A stretch of 18,887 nt of DNA from Candidatus Geohydrothermomicrobium daggyaiense (GCA_015711695.1 JACVIW010000009.1:1-18887); one strand, 5' to 3'. Positions 6,777-14,318 are shown, counted from the stretch's first letter. Notes: generated by a model not told the origin, from the sequence alone. A program made the numbers and translations.

Positions 6777-7931
6777 ATGGATTTCAGTTTGACCGAGGAA
6801 CAGAAACTCTTCAAACAACAGGTCATTGAGTTTGCTCAGAAGGAGATAATGCCTGGCGCTACTGAAAGGGATGAGCAAGCAAGATTCGACAGAGATGTTT
6901 GGGACAAAGCTGCCGAATTCGGACTCATGGGACTTCCCTTTCCTGAAGAATACGGGGGAAGCGGCGCAAGCGTTTTCGAAACCGTTCTTGCGGGTGAAGC
7001 GCTCGGGTATGGAAGCCTTGACGCCGGCTTTTGCCTTTCCTGGGGTGCCCATGTGACCATTGGTGGTGTGCCAATATGGCAGCTCGGCACGGAGGAGCAA
7101 AAGCGCAAGTATCTACCAAAAATCGCTAGTGGTGAGTGGATAGCGGGTCTGGGCTTGACGGAACCAGAAGCCGGGAGCGACGCTGCAGGCATAAAGACAA
7201 CAGCCGAAAAAAAAGATGGATACTATGTGCTCAACGGCACAAAGACTTTTATTACAAACGGGCCCGTTGGCGACGTTTTTGTGGTGCTTGCAAAAACTGA
7301 CAAAGAAAAGGGTGCGGCCGGAATAAGCGGATTTATCGTGGAGAAGGGATTTCCGGGTTTTTCTGTCGGAAAGGAAATACACAAGATGGGAAACAGGTCC
7401 TCTCCGACATCCGAGCTCATTTTCGACAACTGCGAGGTCCCCGCCGAGAATCTTCTGGGCGAGGAAAACAAGGGTTTCATGGATGTGGCTCTTGCAACTC
7501 TTGAGTGGGAGCGCTCAGTTATGCTCGCGCCCGCGATTGGGGGCATGGAAATACAGCTTGAAACCTGCGTGAAGTACGCGAGGGAGCGCAAGCAGTTCGG
7601 TCGCCCGATTGCGCATTTCCAGGCGATACAGTTCAAGCTTGCTGATATGAAGGTATGGCTGGAGACCGCCAGGTTGATAGTCTATAAGGTCGCCTGGAAC
7701 AAGGATCAAGGAATTATGGATCCGCTGATGGCTTCAGTTGCCAAGCTTTACGTTTCTGAGGTTTCGATGAAGTCCGCTGAGGAAGCCGTGCAAATACATG
7801 GGGGTTACGGATACACAAAGGAATATCCAATAGAGCGGGCAATACGCGACGCCAAACTCGCAACTTTAGGGGGTGGGACGTCCGAAATTCAGCGCTGGAT
7901 AATTGGCAGGTTGCTTGTTGGCAAAGCGTAA
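6777..7931 (+). CDS. acyl-CoA dehydrogenase, isovaleryl-CoA dehydrogenase-like active site
   Basis: This FAD enzyme oxidises an acyl-CoA to the 2,3-enoyl-CoA and passes electrons to an electron-transfer flavoprotein. At 384 residues it has the family length. It shows the FAD/substrate signature GLGLTEPEAGSDAAG, LNGTKTFITNG, the RKQFGRPIAHFQ segment, and a C-terminal GTSEIQRWIIGR. In most short-chain enzymes the catalytic base is the Glu of YEGT near the C-terminus. Here that position is Gly366 (GGGTSEIQ). Instead Glu245 in LEWERS aligns with the base of isovaleryl-CoA dehydrogenase, which suggests a branched or bulky acyl substrate. A very strong ribosome-binding site (AAAGGAGGGT, 6761-6770) lies 6 bases before the ATG. 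The gap to the DUF35 gene is 67 bases. No ETF genes are in the window. Confidence 0.92.
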   Translation: MDFSLTEEQKLFKQQVIEFAQKEIMPGATERDEQARFDRDVWDKAAEFGLMGLPFPEEYGGSGASVFETVLAGEALGYGSLDAGFCLSWGAHVTIGGVPIWQLGTEEQKRKYLPKIASGEWIAGLGLTEPEAGSDAAGIKTTAEKKDGYYVLNGTKTFITNGPVGDVFVVLAKTDKEKGAAGISGFIVEKGFPGFSVGKEIHKMGNRSSPTSELIFDNCEVPAENLLGEENKGFMDVALATLEWERSVMLAPAIGGMEIQLETCVKYARERKQFGRPIAHFQAIQFKLADMKVWLETARLIVYKVAWNKDQGIMDPLMASVAKLYVSEVSMKSAEEAVQIHGGYGYTKEYPIERAIRDAKLATLGGGTSEIQRWIIGRLLVGKA

Positions 7932-8073
7932 GCGCGGCTTTTTGTCAAAGAGCTGGAGATCAATGCCACAGTAAGATTAGAGTTGATACTTCACACGTGA
8001 GCGAAGTTGCCTGTTTGACGCGATGATTTATGATTACTGGCATACACGCGTCCCGTCACAAGTTTTTGGCTTT

Positions 8074-8103
8074 TTGTCGTTGCCCTGGTTTAGTATATAT
8101 ATA
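8074..8103 (+). promoter_or_regulatory. possible promoter of the WYL regulator pair
   Basis: TTGTCG (8074-8079) and an alternating TATATATATA tract (centred on 8094-8103) give a -35/-10 arrangement with a 16-18 base spacer, depending on which register of the TA tract is used. The leader to the GTG at 8144 would be about 35 bases. The rest of the 7932-8143 spacer contains no gene and no convincing terminator. Confidence 0.35.
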
Positions 8104-8143
8104 GGCGGGTAATTGATTCTTTGAAAACAGGCAGGGAAAATTC

Positions 8144-9151
8144 GTGGATGAAACAAAAGCCGAGCGTCTGATAAAACTTATTGCTTATTTACTCGATTCA
8201 AAAAAGCCTGTCTCGCTTAACAATTTGAGGACAACTGTTTATGGGAGCCGTAAGCTTGACGATGCGTCGCTGAGGAGAATGTTCGAACGGGATAAAGAGG
8301 AACTTCGCGAGATGGGCATTCCTATCAAAACGATTAAGGATGAGCTTTTAAGTGAATACTTTTACACCATTGAACCAGAAGACTACTACCTGCCGGATAT
8401 AAATCTTGAATTAGATGAGTTGTTTTCCCTTTCTGTTATCTCCCGGTTCTTTCTGGGCTCCGGGACTCCGTTCAGTGTGCATGCTCACTCTGCTCTTTTG
8501 AAAATTGCTATTGGAGCTTGCGCCAAGGAAGAAGAGCAAATCGATTTGTGCATGGTACCCCACATACATATGGTTGATCGGCGAAATAAAAACTTGCTCC
8601 TTGAGCGGATGTTCCAGGGAATTACCAATAGAAAACGCCTTACCTTCGACTACTGGGCACTCAATTCGGAAAGACCAGTGACGCGCACCGTTGAGCCATA
8701 CGGTCTCGTTTGCAAAAACGGATTCTGGTATCTGGTCGGAATGTGTAATCTTCGCAAGGAGATAAGGTGCTTCAAATTGGACAGAATCACCTCGAATATT
8801 ACCATCAATAAAAAGAAGCCAAAAGAACCGGATTATGAAATTCCCCCAGATTTCGATTTGAGTGAGGTTGTGTCATGGGAGAGGCTGACAGAACCCGGGG
8901 ACGAGCCTGTTGAGGTTACCGTGAAAATTTCGCCGACAATCCGGTTTCTGAAATCGATTTCTCCTTTTAAAGTTCTTTCCGAGAAAAGCAGAAAAAATGG
9001 TTACAGCGTGGTTGTATTCGAAGTTGCGCATCCGGAAAGATTTCTTGACTGGATTTTAGATTTCGGCCCGGAGGCGAGGATACTTTCTCCCGAGAGCATC
9101 AAGGCGCTCGCGCTTAAGCGGGTGGAAGGAATATTAAAAAAAGCGTTGTGA
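8144..9151 (+). CDS. WYL-domain transcriptional regulator (first of a PafB/PafC-like pair)
   Basis: The 335-residue protein has an N-terminal helical region (about 1-70) that looks like a divergent winged helix, with LIKLIAYLLDS followed by SLRRMFERDKEELREMG. A WYL domain follows (about 145-230), with the name motif W195-Y196-L197 in GFWYLVG and an arginine-rich FKLDRITS strand. The end is a C-terminal WCX-type extension (about 245-335). In actinobacteria such tandem regulators (PafBC) control the mitomycin-type DNA-damage response independently of LexA, with WYL sensing a nucleic-acid ligand. The first codon is GTG with AGGGA upstream. The second regulator begins 4 bases after this stop, so the two are co-expressed. 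The exact target is unknown. Confidence 0.85.
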   Translation: MDETKAERLIKLIAYLLDSKKPVSLNNLRTTVYGSRKLDDASLRRMFERDKEELREMGIPIKTIKDELLSEYFYTIEPEDYYLPDINLELDELFSLSVISRFFLGSGTPFSVHAHSALLKIAIGACAKEEEQIDLCMVPHIHMVDRRNKNLLLERMFQGITNRKRLTFDYWALNSERPVTRTVEPYGLVCKNGFWYLVGMCNLRKEIRCFKLDRITSNITINKKKPKEPDYEIPPDFDLSEVVSWERLTEPGDEPVEVTVKISPTIRFLKSISPFKVLSEKSRKNGYSVVVFEVAHPERFLDWILDFGPEARILSPESIKALALKRVEGILKKAL

Positions 9152-9155
9152 AGAG

Positions 9156-10133
9156 ATGAGAGATAGCTCTGTGGAAACAATCAATAAGATTTTAATGCTG
9201 TTGCCTTACGTGATTTCCAGGGGCGGGGCAAAAATAAGTGAGATCTGCGAGGATTTTAATGTGTCAAAAGAAGAGCTTATGTACTGGATCGAAAAAATTT
9301 TGTGGTATTGTGGCTTGCCACACTATGGACCGCTCGAATTGATAGATTATTCGATTGAAGGGGACGTGCTGAATTTCATTGGCGCTGACTACTTCAATAA
9401 GCCACTCAGGATAACCCGGAACGAGGCTCTGGTTTTGTTGATCGCGTGTAAAGCGCTCGTGAATTCCGGGGTAATCGTGGAGACCAGATCCCTCATGAAC
9501 GCTTTACACAAAATTCAAAATACCCTTGAGAAGGACGTCTCCGAAGAAATTAATGATGTCAGGAAAAGAATCGAAGTAGAAATGAAAAATTTCTCGAAAA
9601 AATGGTTAAAGATACTTGAAAAAGGAATAATACAGCGTCGGAATCTTATACTCCATTATTATAGCTACTCAAGGGATACGGTTAGTACAAGAGAGGTAGA
9701 GCCACTCTCGCTAATCTGGGCAAACGGAAACTGGTATCTTCAGGCGTTTTGCCATCTAGCTGGAGATTTCCGCTTTTTTATGCTGGATAGAATTCTAAAC
9801 GTTACCGTGACACGCAGGAAGTGCAAAAGCGAAGTGAAAGGCGAACTGCATCTCCCCATGGCCGTTTGCGAGTATTCTCCCGGGAAAGAAGATTACACTG
9901 TAGAGTTGATTTTTTCTGACAGGATGGCGCTCCCATTTCTGGAGGGTTTACCTCAAGCGGAGTTGACTGAAGAAAGCGACCGTAGCCTACGGGTAAAGTT
10001 CCAAACAAAAAACCTGTCCTGGGTTGCGAACTCACTGTTGAAGTTTGGTGAACGGGTCAAGGTGGTTTCGCCCGAGGAACTTAAATTGCTTTTGCGCGAA
10101 AAGGCTGAGAAACTCGTAAAATATTACTCCTGA
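9156..10133 (+). CDS. WYL-domain transcriptional regulator (second of a PafB/PafC-like pair)
   Basis: The 325-residue partner of the preceding protein has an N-terminal helix-turn-helix (about 10-50), readable as AKISEICEDFNVSKEELMYWIEKI. A linker follows, then a WYL domain (about 145-225) with W193-Y194-L195 in GNWYLQAF and FFMLDRILN, and a WCX-like C-terminal domain. This protein resembles PafC-type members, whose N-terminal domain reads LLPYVISRGGAKISEI. The ATG follows AAGAG, and the gene is only 4 bases after the first regulator. The pair probably acts as a heterodimer. No proteasome or pup genes, the usual neighbours of pafBC in mycobacteria, are present in this window. Confidence 0.85.
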   Translation: MRDSSVETINKILMLLPYVISRGGAKISEICEDFNVSKEELMYWIEKILWYCGLPHYGPLELIDYSIEGDVLNFIGADYFNKPLRITRNEALVLLIACKALVNSGVIVETRSLMNALHKIQNTLEKDVSEEINDVRKRIEVEMKNFSKKWLKILEKGIIQRRNLILHYYSYSRDTVSTREVEPLSLIWANGNWYLQAFCHLAGDFRFFMLDRILNVTVTRRKCKSEVKGELHLPMAVCEYSPGKEDYTVELIFSDRMALPFLEGLPQAELTEESDRSLRVKFQTKNLSWVANSLLKFGERVKVVSPEELKLLLREKAEKLVKYYS

Positions 10134-10179
10134 ATCATTCCTTTGGTTATGATCTAATACAGCGACTGGAGATTGGTAC

Positions 10180-10947
10180 ATGGCTATAAAAATAATATCC
10201 GACATCCACGGCGAGTATGAAGCGATGAGGCAGCAGCTTACTCCTGAAGACCTCGTTGTGATGCTTGGGGATTATCTAAACCTGATTGATTTCAGGACTC
10301 TCGGGGGAATACTGGCTCAGGTATATTCCAGGGAAGAGATAATAGCGGCGCTGTCGGCTCTGGCGGGAGGTAAAAGGGAAGTTGCGGGAAGAGCAATCAG
10401 GCAGATCGCATCCTCGGATGATAATAAGCCCAGGAAAGTAAGGGATCTGATGCGTGAGAGTTATCGCGAGTTTTTCTCGTCCATACCGTGCAGGGCGTAT
10501 TTGATCTATGGTAATACCGACAGCCCCGAAATGATGCGTGAACTTGCTCCCTCAAATGTTGAAATTGTGGAGGCTGGCGTCTTTGATTTTCAAGGACTTC
10601 GGTTTGGCCTGATATCGGGCGCGCCTTTCGGACCCTGGACCGTTGGGCTTCCGGGAGAGATAGAGCCTGAAAAATACCGAAATCTGGTAGACAGCATTGG
10701 GCCGGTTAACATCCTTTGCACGCACTGCCCGCCGGCAATACCTGACCTTACGTTCGATACCGTTGCAAAACGTGATGAGGTTGGAAGTGTGTCACTTCTC
10801 GAATACGCCGAGAAATATAAACCTTCTTATCATTACTTCTGGCACGTCCATAACCCGCGCGCTTCATTTGTTGAAAAAGGAGCTACAAAATTCATAAATG
10901 CTGGATTCTTCAAAGAACGGCGAAAAATGATAATACACAGAATATGA
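10180..10947 (+). CDS. calcineurin-like metallophosphoesterase
   Basis: This 255-residue cytoplasmic protein carries the dinuclear-metal phosphoesterase motifs in order: SDIHG (Asp8, His10), LGDY (Asp31), GNTD near residue 111 in place of the usual GNHD/E, THCPP near 181, and WHVHNP near 221 in place of GHxH. A helical insert of about 50 residues lies between the second and third motifs. Members hydrolyse phosphomonoesters or diesters, including nucleotides, but the substrate is not readable here. It begins 46 bases after the second WYL regulator on the same strand and may be in its operon. A TGGAG ribosome-binding site precedes the ATG by 8 bases. Confidence 0.85.
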   Translation: MAIKIISDIHGEYEAMRQQLTPEDLVVMLGDYLNLIDFRTLGGILAQVYSREEIIAALSALAGGKREVAGRAIRQIASSDDNKPRKVRDLMRESYREFFSSIPCRAYLIYGNTDSPEMMRELAPSNVEIVEAGVFDFQGLRFGLISGAPFGPWTVGLPGEIEPEKYRNLVDSIGPVNILCTHCPPAIPDLTFDTVAKRDEVGSVSLLEYAEKYKPSYHYFWHVHNPRASFVEKGATKFINAGFFKERRKMIIHRI

Positions 10948-11008
10948 ATGAAGAAAGTTTTCAGGTGCGCCATCGAACGGAGCTGGAAAGCATATGCTTC
11001 TTTTTTGG

Positions 11009-11263
11009 TCAGTCGATAACCTTATACACGATATCGTGTTCGTGAGCGTGTCCCTCGACTTTTATCCCAACTATGTCACCCGGCCCAGCTTTTTCCACGC
11101 TCTCATGTTCGATCTGCATTGATTCCACGGTCTGCACCCAATCGGATGTATGACCCTTAATATGGATCTTTTCTCCCACACTCAACGGTCCGGTAAGTTC
11201 AACCGCCGCAACGCTTATTTTGTTGAAGTAATGAGTAACTTTTCCTACTTCTTCTTCCGGCAT
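11009..11263 (-). CDS. EF-Tu domain 2-like small protein
   Basis: The 84-residue protein consists only of a beta-barrel like domain 2 of translation GTPases. GKVTHYFNKISVAAVEL and LSVGEKIHIKG are followed by VESMQIEHESVEKAGPGDIVGIKV. There is no G domain and no P-loop. Such stand-alone barrels are annotated as translation elongation factor-like proteins in anaerobic bacteria and archaea, and their role is unknown. A strong GGGGGTG ribosome-binding site lies 6 bases before the ATG. The gene is transcribed alone, convergent to the metallophosphoesterase and divergent from the DUF763 gene. Confidence 0.85.
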   Translation of the reverse strand: MPEEEVGKVTHYFNKISVAAVELTGPLSVGEKIHIKGHTSDWVQTVESMQIEHESVEKAGPGDIVGIKVEGHAHEHDIVYKVID

Positions 11264-11305
11264 TTTTCACCCCCTTGCCATCTGGCATGACTTTCATTTG
11301 ACTTT

Positions 11306-11334
11306 ACTATACCACTTGTGGAAAGTCCGGTCAG
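11306..11334 (-). promoter_or_regulatory. candidate promoter of the EF-Tu domain 2-like gene
   Basis: Read on the minus strand, CTGACC (11334-11329) and TATAGT (11311-11306) are spaced by 17 bases. Four of six and five of six positions match the sigma70 consensus. The leader to the ATG at 11263 would be about 36 bases and contains the ribosome-binding site. A small TGCCA/TGGCA hairpin lies just upstream of that site. No comparable promoter is clear for the divergent DUF763 gene in the rest of the 11264-11489 spacer. Confidence 0.4.
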
Positions 11335-11489
11335 TAAAAAGGGGATGATTGGTTTTCCGTTCCTGTGCCTGCCTCCCTGACGATCAAATCAACTTCTCCG
11401 GTGCTATATGTCATAATTGAGTAAGATATTCTTGCAGGTTACGTAAATTTCTTTTTGAAAGAGAATATCAGTACAAGGTGGCTGTTCCA

Positions 11490-12575
11490 ATGGGTCATAG
11501 AACGGGTACATCTGACTTACCTCTTCACTATGGAAAAGCTCCCGCATGGCTGTTTGAGCGCATGAGAAAGCTTTCAAGGGAGATTATTCTCGCACTGGTT
11601 GAGTCATACGGCGCGGCTGAGATTTTAAAAAGATTGTCTGACCCTTTCTGGTTTCAGGCTTTCGGGTGTGTTCTCGGTTTTGATTGGCATTCGAGTGGAC
11701 TCACAACGACGGTTTGCGGCGCGCTTAAGGAGGCAGTAGCGGAACTGAATGAGGAAATTGGCTTGTACATAGCCGGAGGTAAGGGAAAAACTTCGCGCCG
11801 AACCCCGGAGGAAATTGAGCGCTTCTCAGAGAAAATAGGGCTTGATGCGAAGCCGCTCTTGTACGCAAGCAGGATGTCCGCGAAGGTTGATAGCGCGGCT
11901 GTGCAGGACGGTTATCAGATATACCACCATATGTTTGCATTTGACAAAAATGGAAACTGGTGCGTGGTTCAACAGGGGATGAACACCTCTGCCCGAGTGG
12001 CACGACGATACCACTGGCTATCATTTGAGATTGAGGATTTCGTTTGCGAGCCGCACAAAGCTATTTGCTGTGAAAAGAGAGGAAACACTCTTAACATGGT
12101 GGCGCTTGAGTCTGCCAGGGCAAGGGAAGTAGTGACCGAAATTTCTCGCGAGAAGCCCGAACAAGTTGTCCGGGAGCTCAAAAGAACGGAAAACCTTGAT
12201 CTTCCGACTCGCCACCAGGTGATGCTTTCTGACATAAATGTTGACCGCATTGGTTCTATTCTCACTTCAACCTATGAAAGGCAACCTGAGGATTTTGAGG
12301 CGCTTCTTGGCATGAGAGGGGTTGGTCCCAAAACAATCAGGGCGCTTGCGCTTCTTTCAGAGATTGTCTATGGAGCAAAACCAAGCATGAGAGATCCGGC
12401 GAGATTCAGTTTCGCCCATGGTGGAAAAGATGGTCATCCGTACCCTGTTGACAGGGCGACATATGACATGAGCATATACTTTCTGGAGAACGCCATTCGT
12501 GAGGCGAAACTTGGAAGGACTGAAAAAATTGAGGCTTTTAAAAGGCTTTACTCAATTGTTCAGAGAAATGCGTGA
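11490..12575 (+). CDS. DUF763 domain protein
   Basis: This 361-residue protein matches DUF763, a family found mostly in archaea and thermophilic or anaerobic bacteria with no established function. The family-typical start RTGTSDLPLHYGKAPAWLFERM is present, as are the conserved stretches DGYQIYHHMFAFD and VVQQGMN. Near residues 270-290 LLGMRGVGPKTIRALALLSE forms a helix-hairpin-helix, which suggests DNA or RNA contact. FAHGGKDGHPYPVDR near the end is highly conserved. The longest frame starts with GTG 11478, but AAGG (11475-11478) followed by ATG 11490, plus the family N-terminus, favours the ATG. The gene appears to be transcribed alone and ends at a hairpin terminator. Confidence 0.87.
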   Translation: MGHRTGTSDLPLHYGKAPAWLFERMRKLSREIILALVESYGAAEILKRLSDPFWFQAFGCVLGFDWHSSGLTTTVCGALKEAVAELNEEIGLYIAGGKGKTSRRTPEEIERFSEKIGLDAKPLLYASRMSAKVDSAAVQDGYQIYHHMFAFDKNGNWCVVQQGMNTSARVARRYHWLSFEIEDFVCEPHKAICCEKRGNTLNMVALESARAREVVTEISREKPEQVVRELKRTENLDLPTRHQVMLSDINVDRIGSILTSTYERQPEDFEALLGMRGVGPKTIRALALLSEIVYGAKPSMRDPARFSFAHGGKDGHPYPVDRATYDMSIYFLENAIREAKLGRTEKIEAFKRLYSIVQRNA

Positions 12576-12588
12576 GAAATAATCGTCT

Positions 12589-12602
12589 ATAATCATGATT
12601 AT
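12589..12602. repeat. 14-bp perfect palindrome in a convergent spacer
   Basis: ATAATCATGATTAT is a gapless palindrome 14 bases after the DUF763 stop codon. An extra ATAATC direct copy stands just before it. It is entirely A/T-rich except for the central CATG flanks, and may be a protein-binding site or chance. Confidence 0.5.
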
Positions 12603-12623
12603 CTCATTTGACTTGTTTGAATC

Positions 12624-12652
12624 TTTGCCAGAAATGCCGGCAAAATGTTTTT
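12624..12652 (+). terminator. rho-independent terminator after the DUF763 gene
   Basis: TTTGCC (12624-12629) pairs with GGCAAA (12639-12644) around a 9-base loop and is followed three bases later by five T residues. It lies about 50 bases past the stop codon, in the spacer between the convergent DUF763 and rseC genes. The T-run direction fits the + strand gene. No equivalent is seen for rseC. Confidence 0.55.
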
Positions 12653-12684
12653 AAAAAGCGTCAAGGGATTATGTGGGGTTAAAA

Positions 12685-13134
12685 TCAGCTCATGTTTTCT
12701 CTTTTAGTTATGCCTCTTTCCACGACCGCCGTTATTACGAACTGGAAGTCCTCGTATTTTCTTCCCAGAAAACGAACCACAAGATAAGATATCGAAAGTG
12801 AGATCATGCCAAGGACAAAGGCTGTCAAAGAGCGCCAGTATGTGCCGAACAGGTGCCAGGCAAACCAGTACCCAAACGCGAAACCAAGGATAAAGGCGCA
12901 AAACGGAATAAAAAAAAGTATCGTCGAAGCTTGTAGTACCTTTTTCCCAGAGACCTCAAGTACCACAATATCATCAGGTCGGGCGCCAGCTTTGTTCAAT
13001 GCTATTACCTCGATTGGGGTTCTTTCTCTTATAGAAGCGAGCCCACACGCGTGACAATCGCCGCATGCGTTTTTTTCCAGCAGAACGCGAGCGTTTTCAC
13101 CGAAGTCTTTGATCACTTTTCCAGAGCAATTCAT
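12685..13134 (-). CDS. rseC: RseC/MucC-family membrane protein
   Basis: The 149-residue protein has an N-terminal cytoplasmic domain with a cysteine cluster (Cys24, Cys27, Cys30 in ACGDCHACG, plus Cys3) and a small beta-rich segment. Two transmembrane helices follow (about 68-90 and 101-124), then a short tail. RseC is encoded near rnf/rsx genes in many bacteria and belongs with the Rsx-type SoxR-reducing system in Escherichia coli. The cysteines are likely to carry an iron-sulfur cluster or take part in redox. The ATG overlaps the apbE stop by 4 bases (ATGA), so translation is coupled. The locus diverges from rnfCDGEAB and an auxiliary role for Rnf is likely. Confidence 0.88.
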   Translation of the reverse strand: MNCSGKVIKDFGENARVLLEKNACGDCHACGLASIRERTPIEVIALNKAGARPDDIVVLEVSGKKVLQASTILFFIPFCAFILGFAFGYWFAWHLFGTYWRSLTAFVLGMISLSISYLVVRFLGRKYEDFQFVITAVVERGITKRENMS

Positions 13135-14192
13135 CTGAGTTTCCAGTCGATTTTAAGCGCAAATTTCTTTTTCATTCCTATTGTGTAAAATACTTCTTTG
13201 CCCTTTTCAACCACTACTGCTTCGTATCCGGGCAAATTTCTTACAAGACCCATCCCTTTTGAGCGCCCCATTACAATGATAGCAGTGGACATTGCGTCGG
13301 CTAACGCGCCTTCGGGTCCCACAACAGTCGCGCTGATGACTTTATCAGGACATTTTCCCGTTCGTGGATCGAGGATGTGGAAATACCTTCTTTTGTTCTT
13401 AATGAAATAGCGTTCGTAATCGCCCGAGGAGGATACGTAGCCTTCTTTGAGAGATAAGGTTCCTAAAACATCTTCCGGTTTTCCGCGTGGATCTCTTATT
13501 CCGATTGTCCACGATGGTATATCCTGACCTATCGACAACACCCCTATGGCTCCGCCGAAGTTGACAAAGCCTCTTTTCACGCCCCGATTTTTCATCATTC
13601 TGATAATCTTTTCAATGGCATACCCTTTTGCTATACCTCCAAGGTCGATTTGCATTCCCGGTTTTGTCAGCATAATTGTTTTTTCTTTTCTGTCGAGTTC
13701 GATGTATTTCCACCCGACGAGCTTTATATTCCGGTCTATTTCAGATCGTTTTGGAATCCTGTATGGGTGGGAATAAAAGCCGTAGATTTCCATCAATGGA
13801 GCTACAGTTATGTCAAACGCGCCCTCAGTCATCTCTGAAAGCTTTATTGATTCTTTTACCATCTGAAATGTATCCGGTGAAACCTTAACGCGAGATACAC
13901 CCGCGTTTCGATTCACCTCTGACACATCGCTTTTTTCAAGAAACCTACTAGTTCGTCTTTCCAGCTCCTTAACCCACAGAAATACCTCCCGGGCGATTTT
14001 CTTTGAGATTTTTTCGGGCATTCCTTTAATACAGATCTCGAGAGTGGTGTCCATTGCGAAGTATGTGGGAGATCGGTAACCTTCATCGACCTCGGAACGC
14101 CCCTTGGTCAAGTAAACGAGAAATATAACGCTTGCAGCGGCGAGCAGAATTATTAGAACGGAATTTATTATCCCTTTTACTCTTTTTTTCAA
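13131..14192 (-). CDS. apbE: FAD:protein FMN transferase, membrane-anchored
   Basis: ApbE uses FAD to attach FMN covalently to a Thr in [S/T]GAT-type motifs of RnfD and RnfG, outside the cytoplasmic membrane. From the chosen start the protein is 353 residues: a basic N-terminus, one transmembrane anchor (about 7-28), then the catalytic domain. FAMDTTLEI, IDLGGIAKGY (182-191), SSSGDYERYF (254-263), HILDPRTG (272-279) and the metal site ADAMSTA (298-304) are visible. No lipobox cysteine is seen, so this is a signal-anchor rather than a lipoprotein form. The longest frame begins at TTG 14288 without a ribosome-binding site. GGTGAGG (14205-14199) six bases before TTG 14192, and a TATAAT inside the longer frame, favour TTG 14192. 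Its targets are encoded on the opposite side. Confidence 0.92.
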   Translation of the reverse strand: MKKRVKGIINSVLIILLAAASVIFLVYLTKGRSEVDEGYRSPTYFAMDTTLEICIKGMPEKISKKIAREVFLWVKELERRTSRFLEKSDVSEVNRNAGVSRVKVSPDTFQMVKESIKLSEMTEGAFDITVAPLMEIYGFYSHPYRIPKRSEIDRNIKLVGWKYIELDRKEKTIMLTKPGMQIDLGGIAKGYAIEKIIRMMKNRGVKRGFVNFGGAIGVLSIGQDIPSWTIGIRDPRGKPEDVLGTLSLKEGYVSSSGDYERYFIKNKRRYFHILDPRTGKCPDKVISATVVGPEGALADAMSTAIIVMGRSKGMGLVRNLPGYEAVVVEKGKEVFYTIGMKKKFALKIDWKLR

Positions 14193-14223
14193 TTTATGCC
14201 TCACCGATTTTAATTGCCATAAC

Positions 14224-14229
14224 ATTATA
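14224..14229 (-). promoter_or_regulatory. -10 element of the apbE-rseC transcript
   Basis: On the minus strand a perfect TATAAT lies at 14229-14224. Transcription would begin near 14217, just before the GGTGAGG ribosome-binding site of the TTG 14192 start. The -35 region is poor at 16-18 bases. The position rules against the much longer reading frame as the true gene start. Confidence 0.45.
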
Positions 14230-14279
14230 CAGTTTATCCGGTTACAACTATCCATGGAGAATGCGCCACTATCAAGCCT

Positions 14280-14289
14280 CTTGCGCAAG
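14280..14289. promoter_or_regulatory. 10-bp palindrome between apbE and rnfC
   Basis: CTTGCGCAAG is a perfect palindrome in the divergent spacer, about 50 bases upstream of the apbE -10 element. With the neighbouring inverted repeat at 14301-14318 it may be part of a shared operator. Confidence 0.35.
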
Positions 14290-14300
14290 TTTTCGTGAGA

Positions 14301-14318
14301 AACATACGCCAGTATGTT
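14301..14318. promoter_or_regulatory. inverted repeat AACATAC-N4-GTATGTT between apbE and rnfC
   Basis: Two perfect 7-bp arms (14301-14307 and 14312-14318) are separated by GCCA. The element lies roughly midway between the two divergent transcription units, which fits a dimer-binding operator for joint control. It does not match the Rex consensus that I know. Confidence 0.4.

Noticed and set aside
7987..8008. ACTTC...GAAGT imperfect hairpin after the acyl-CoA dehydrogenase gene.
   Set aside because: Only five outer pairs and no T-run; it is not supported as a terminator or operator.
10993..11009. AAGCATATGCTT followed by a T-run between the metallophosphoesterase and the EF-Tu-like gene, resembling a terminator.
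   Set aside because: The stem would be only four base pairs with an A/T loop, too weak to call.
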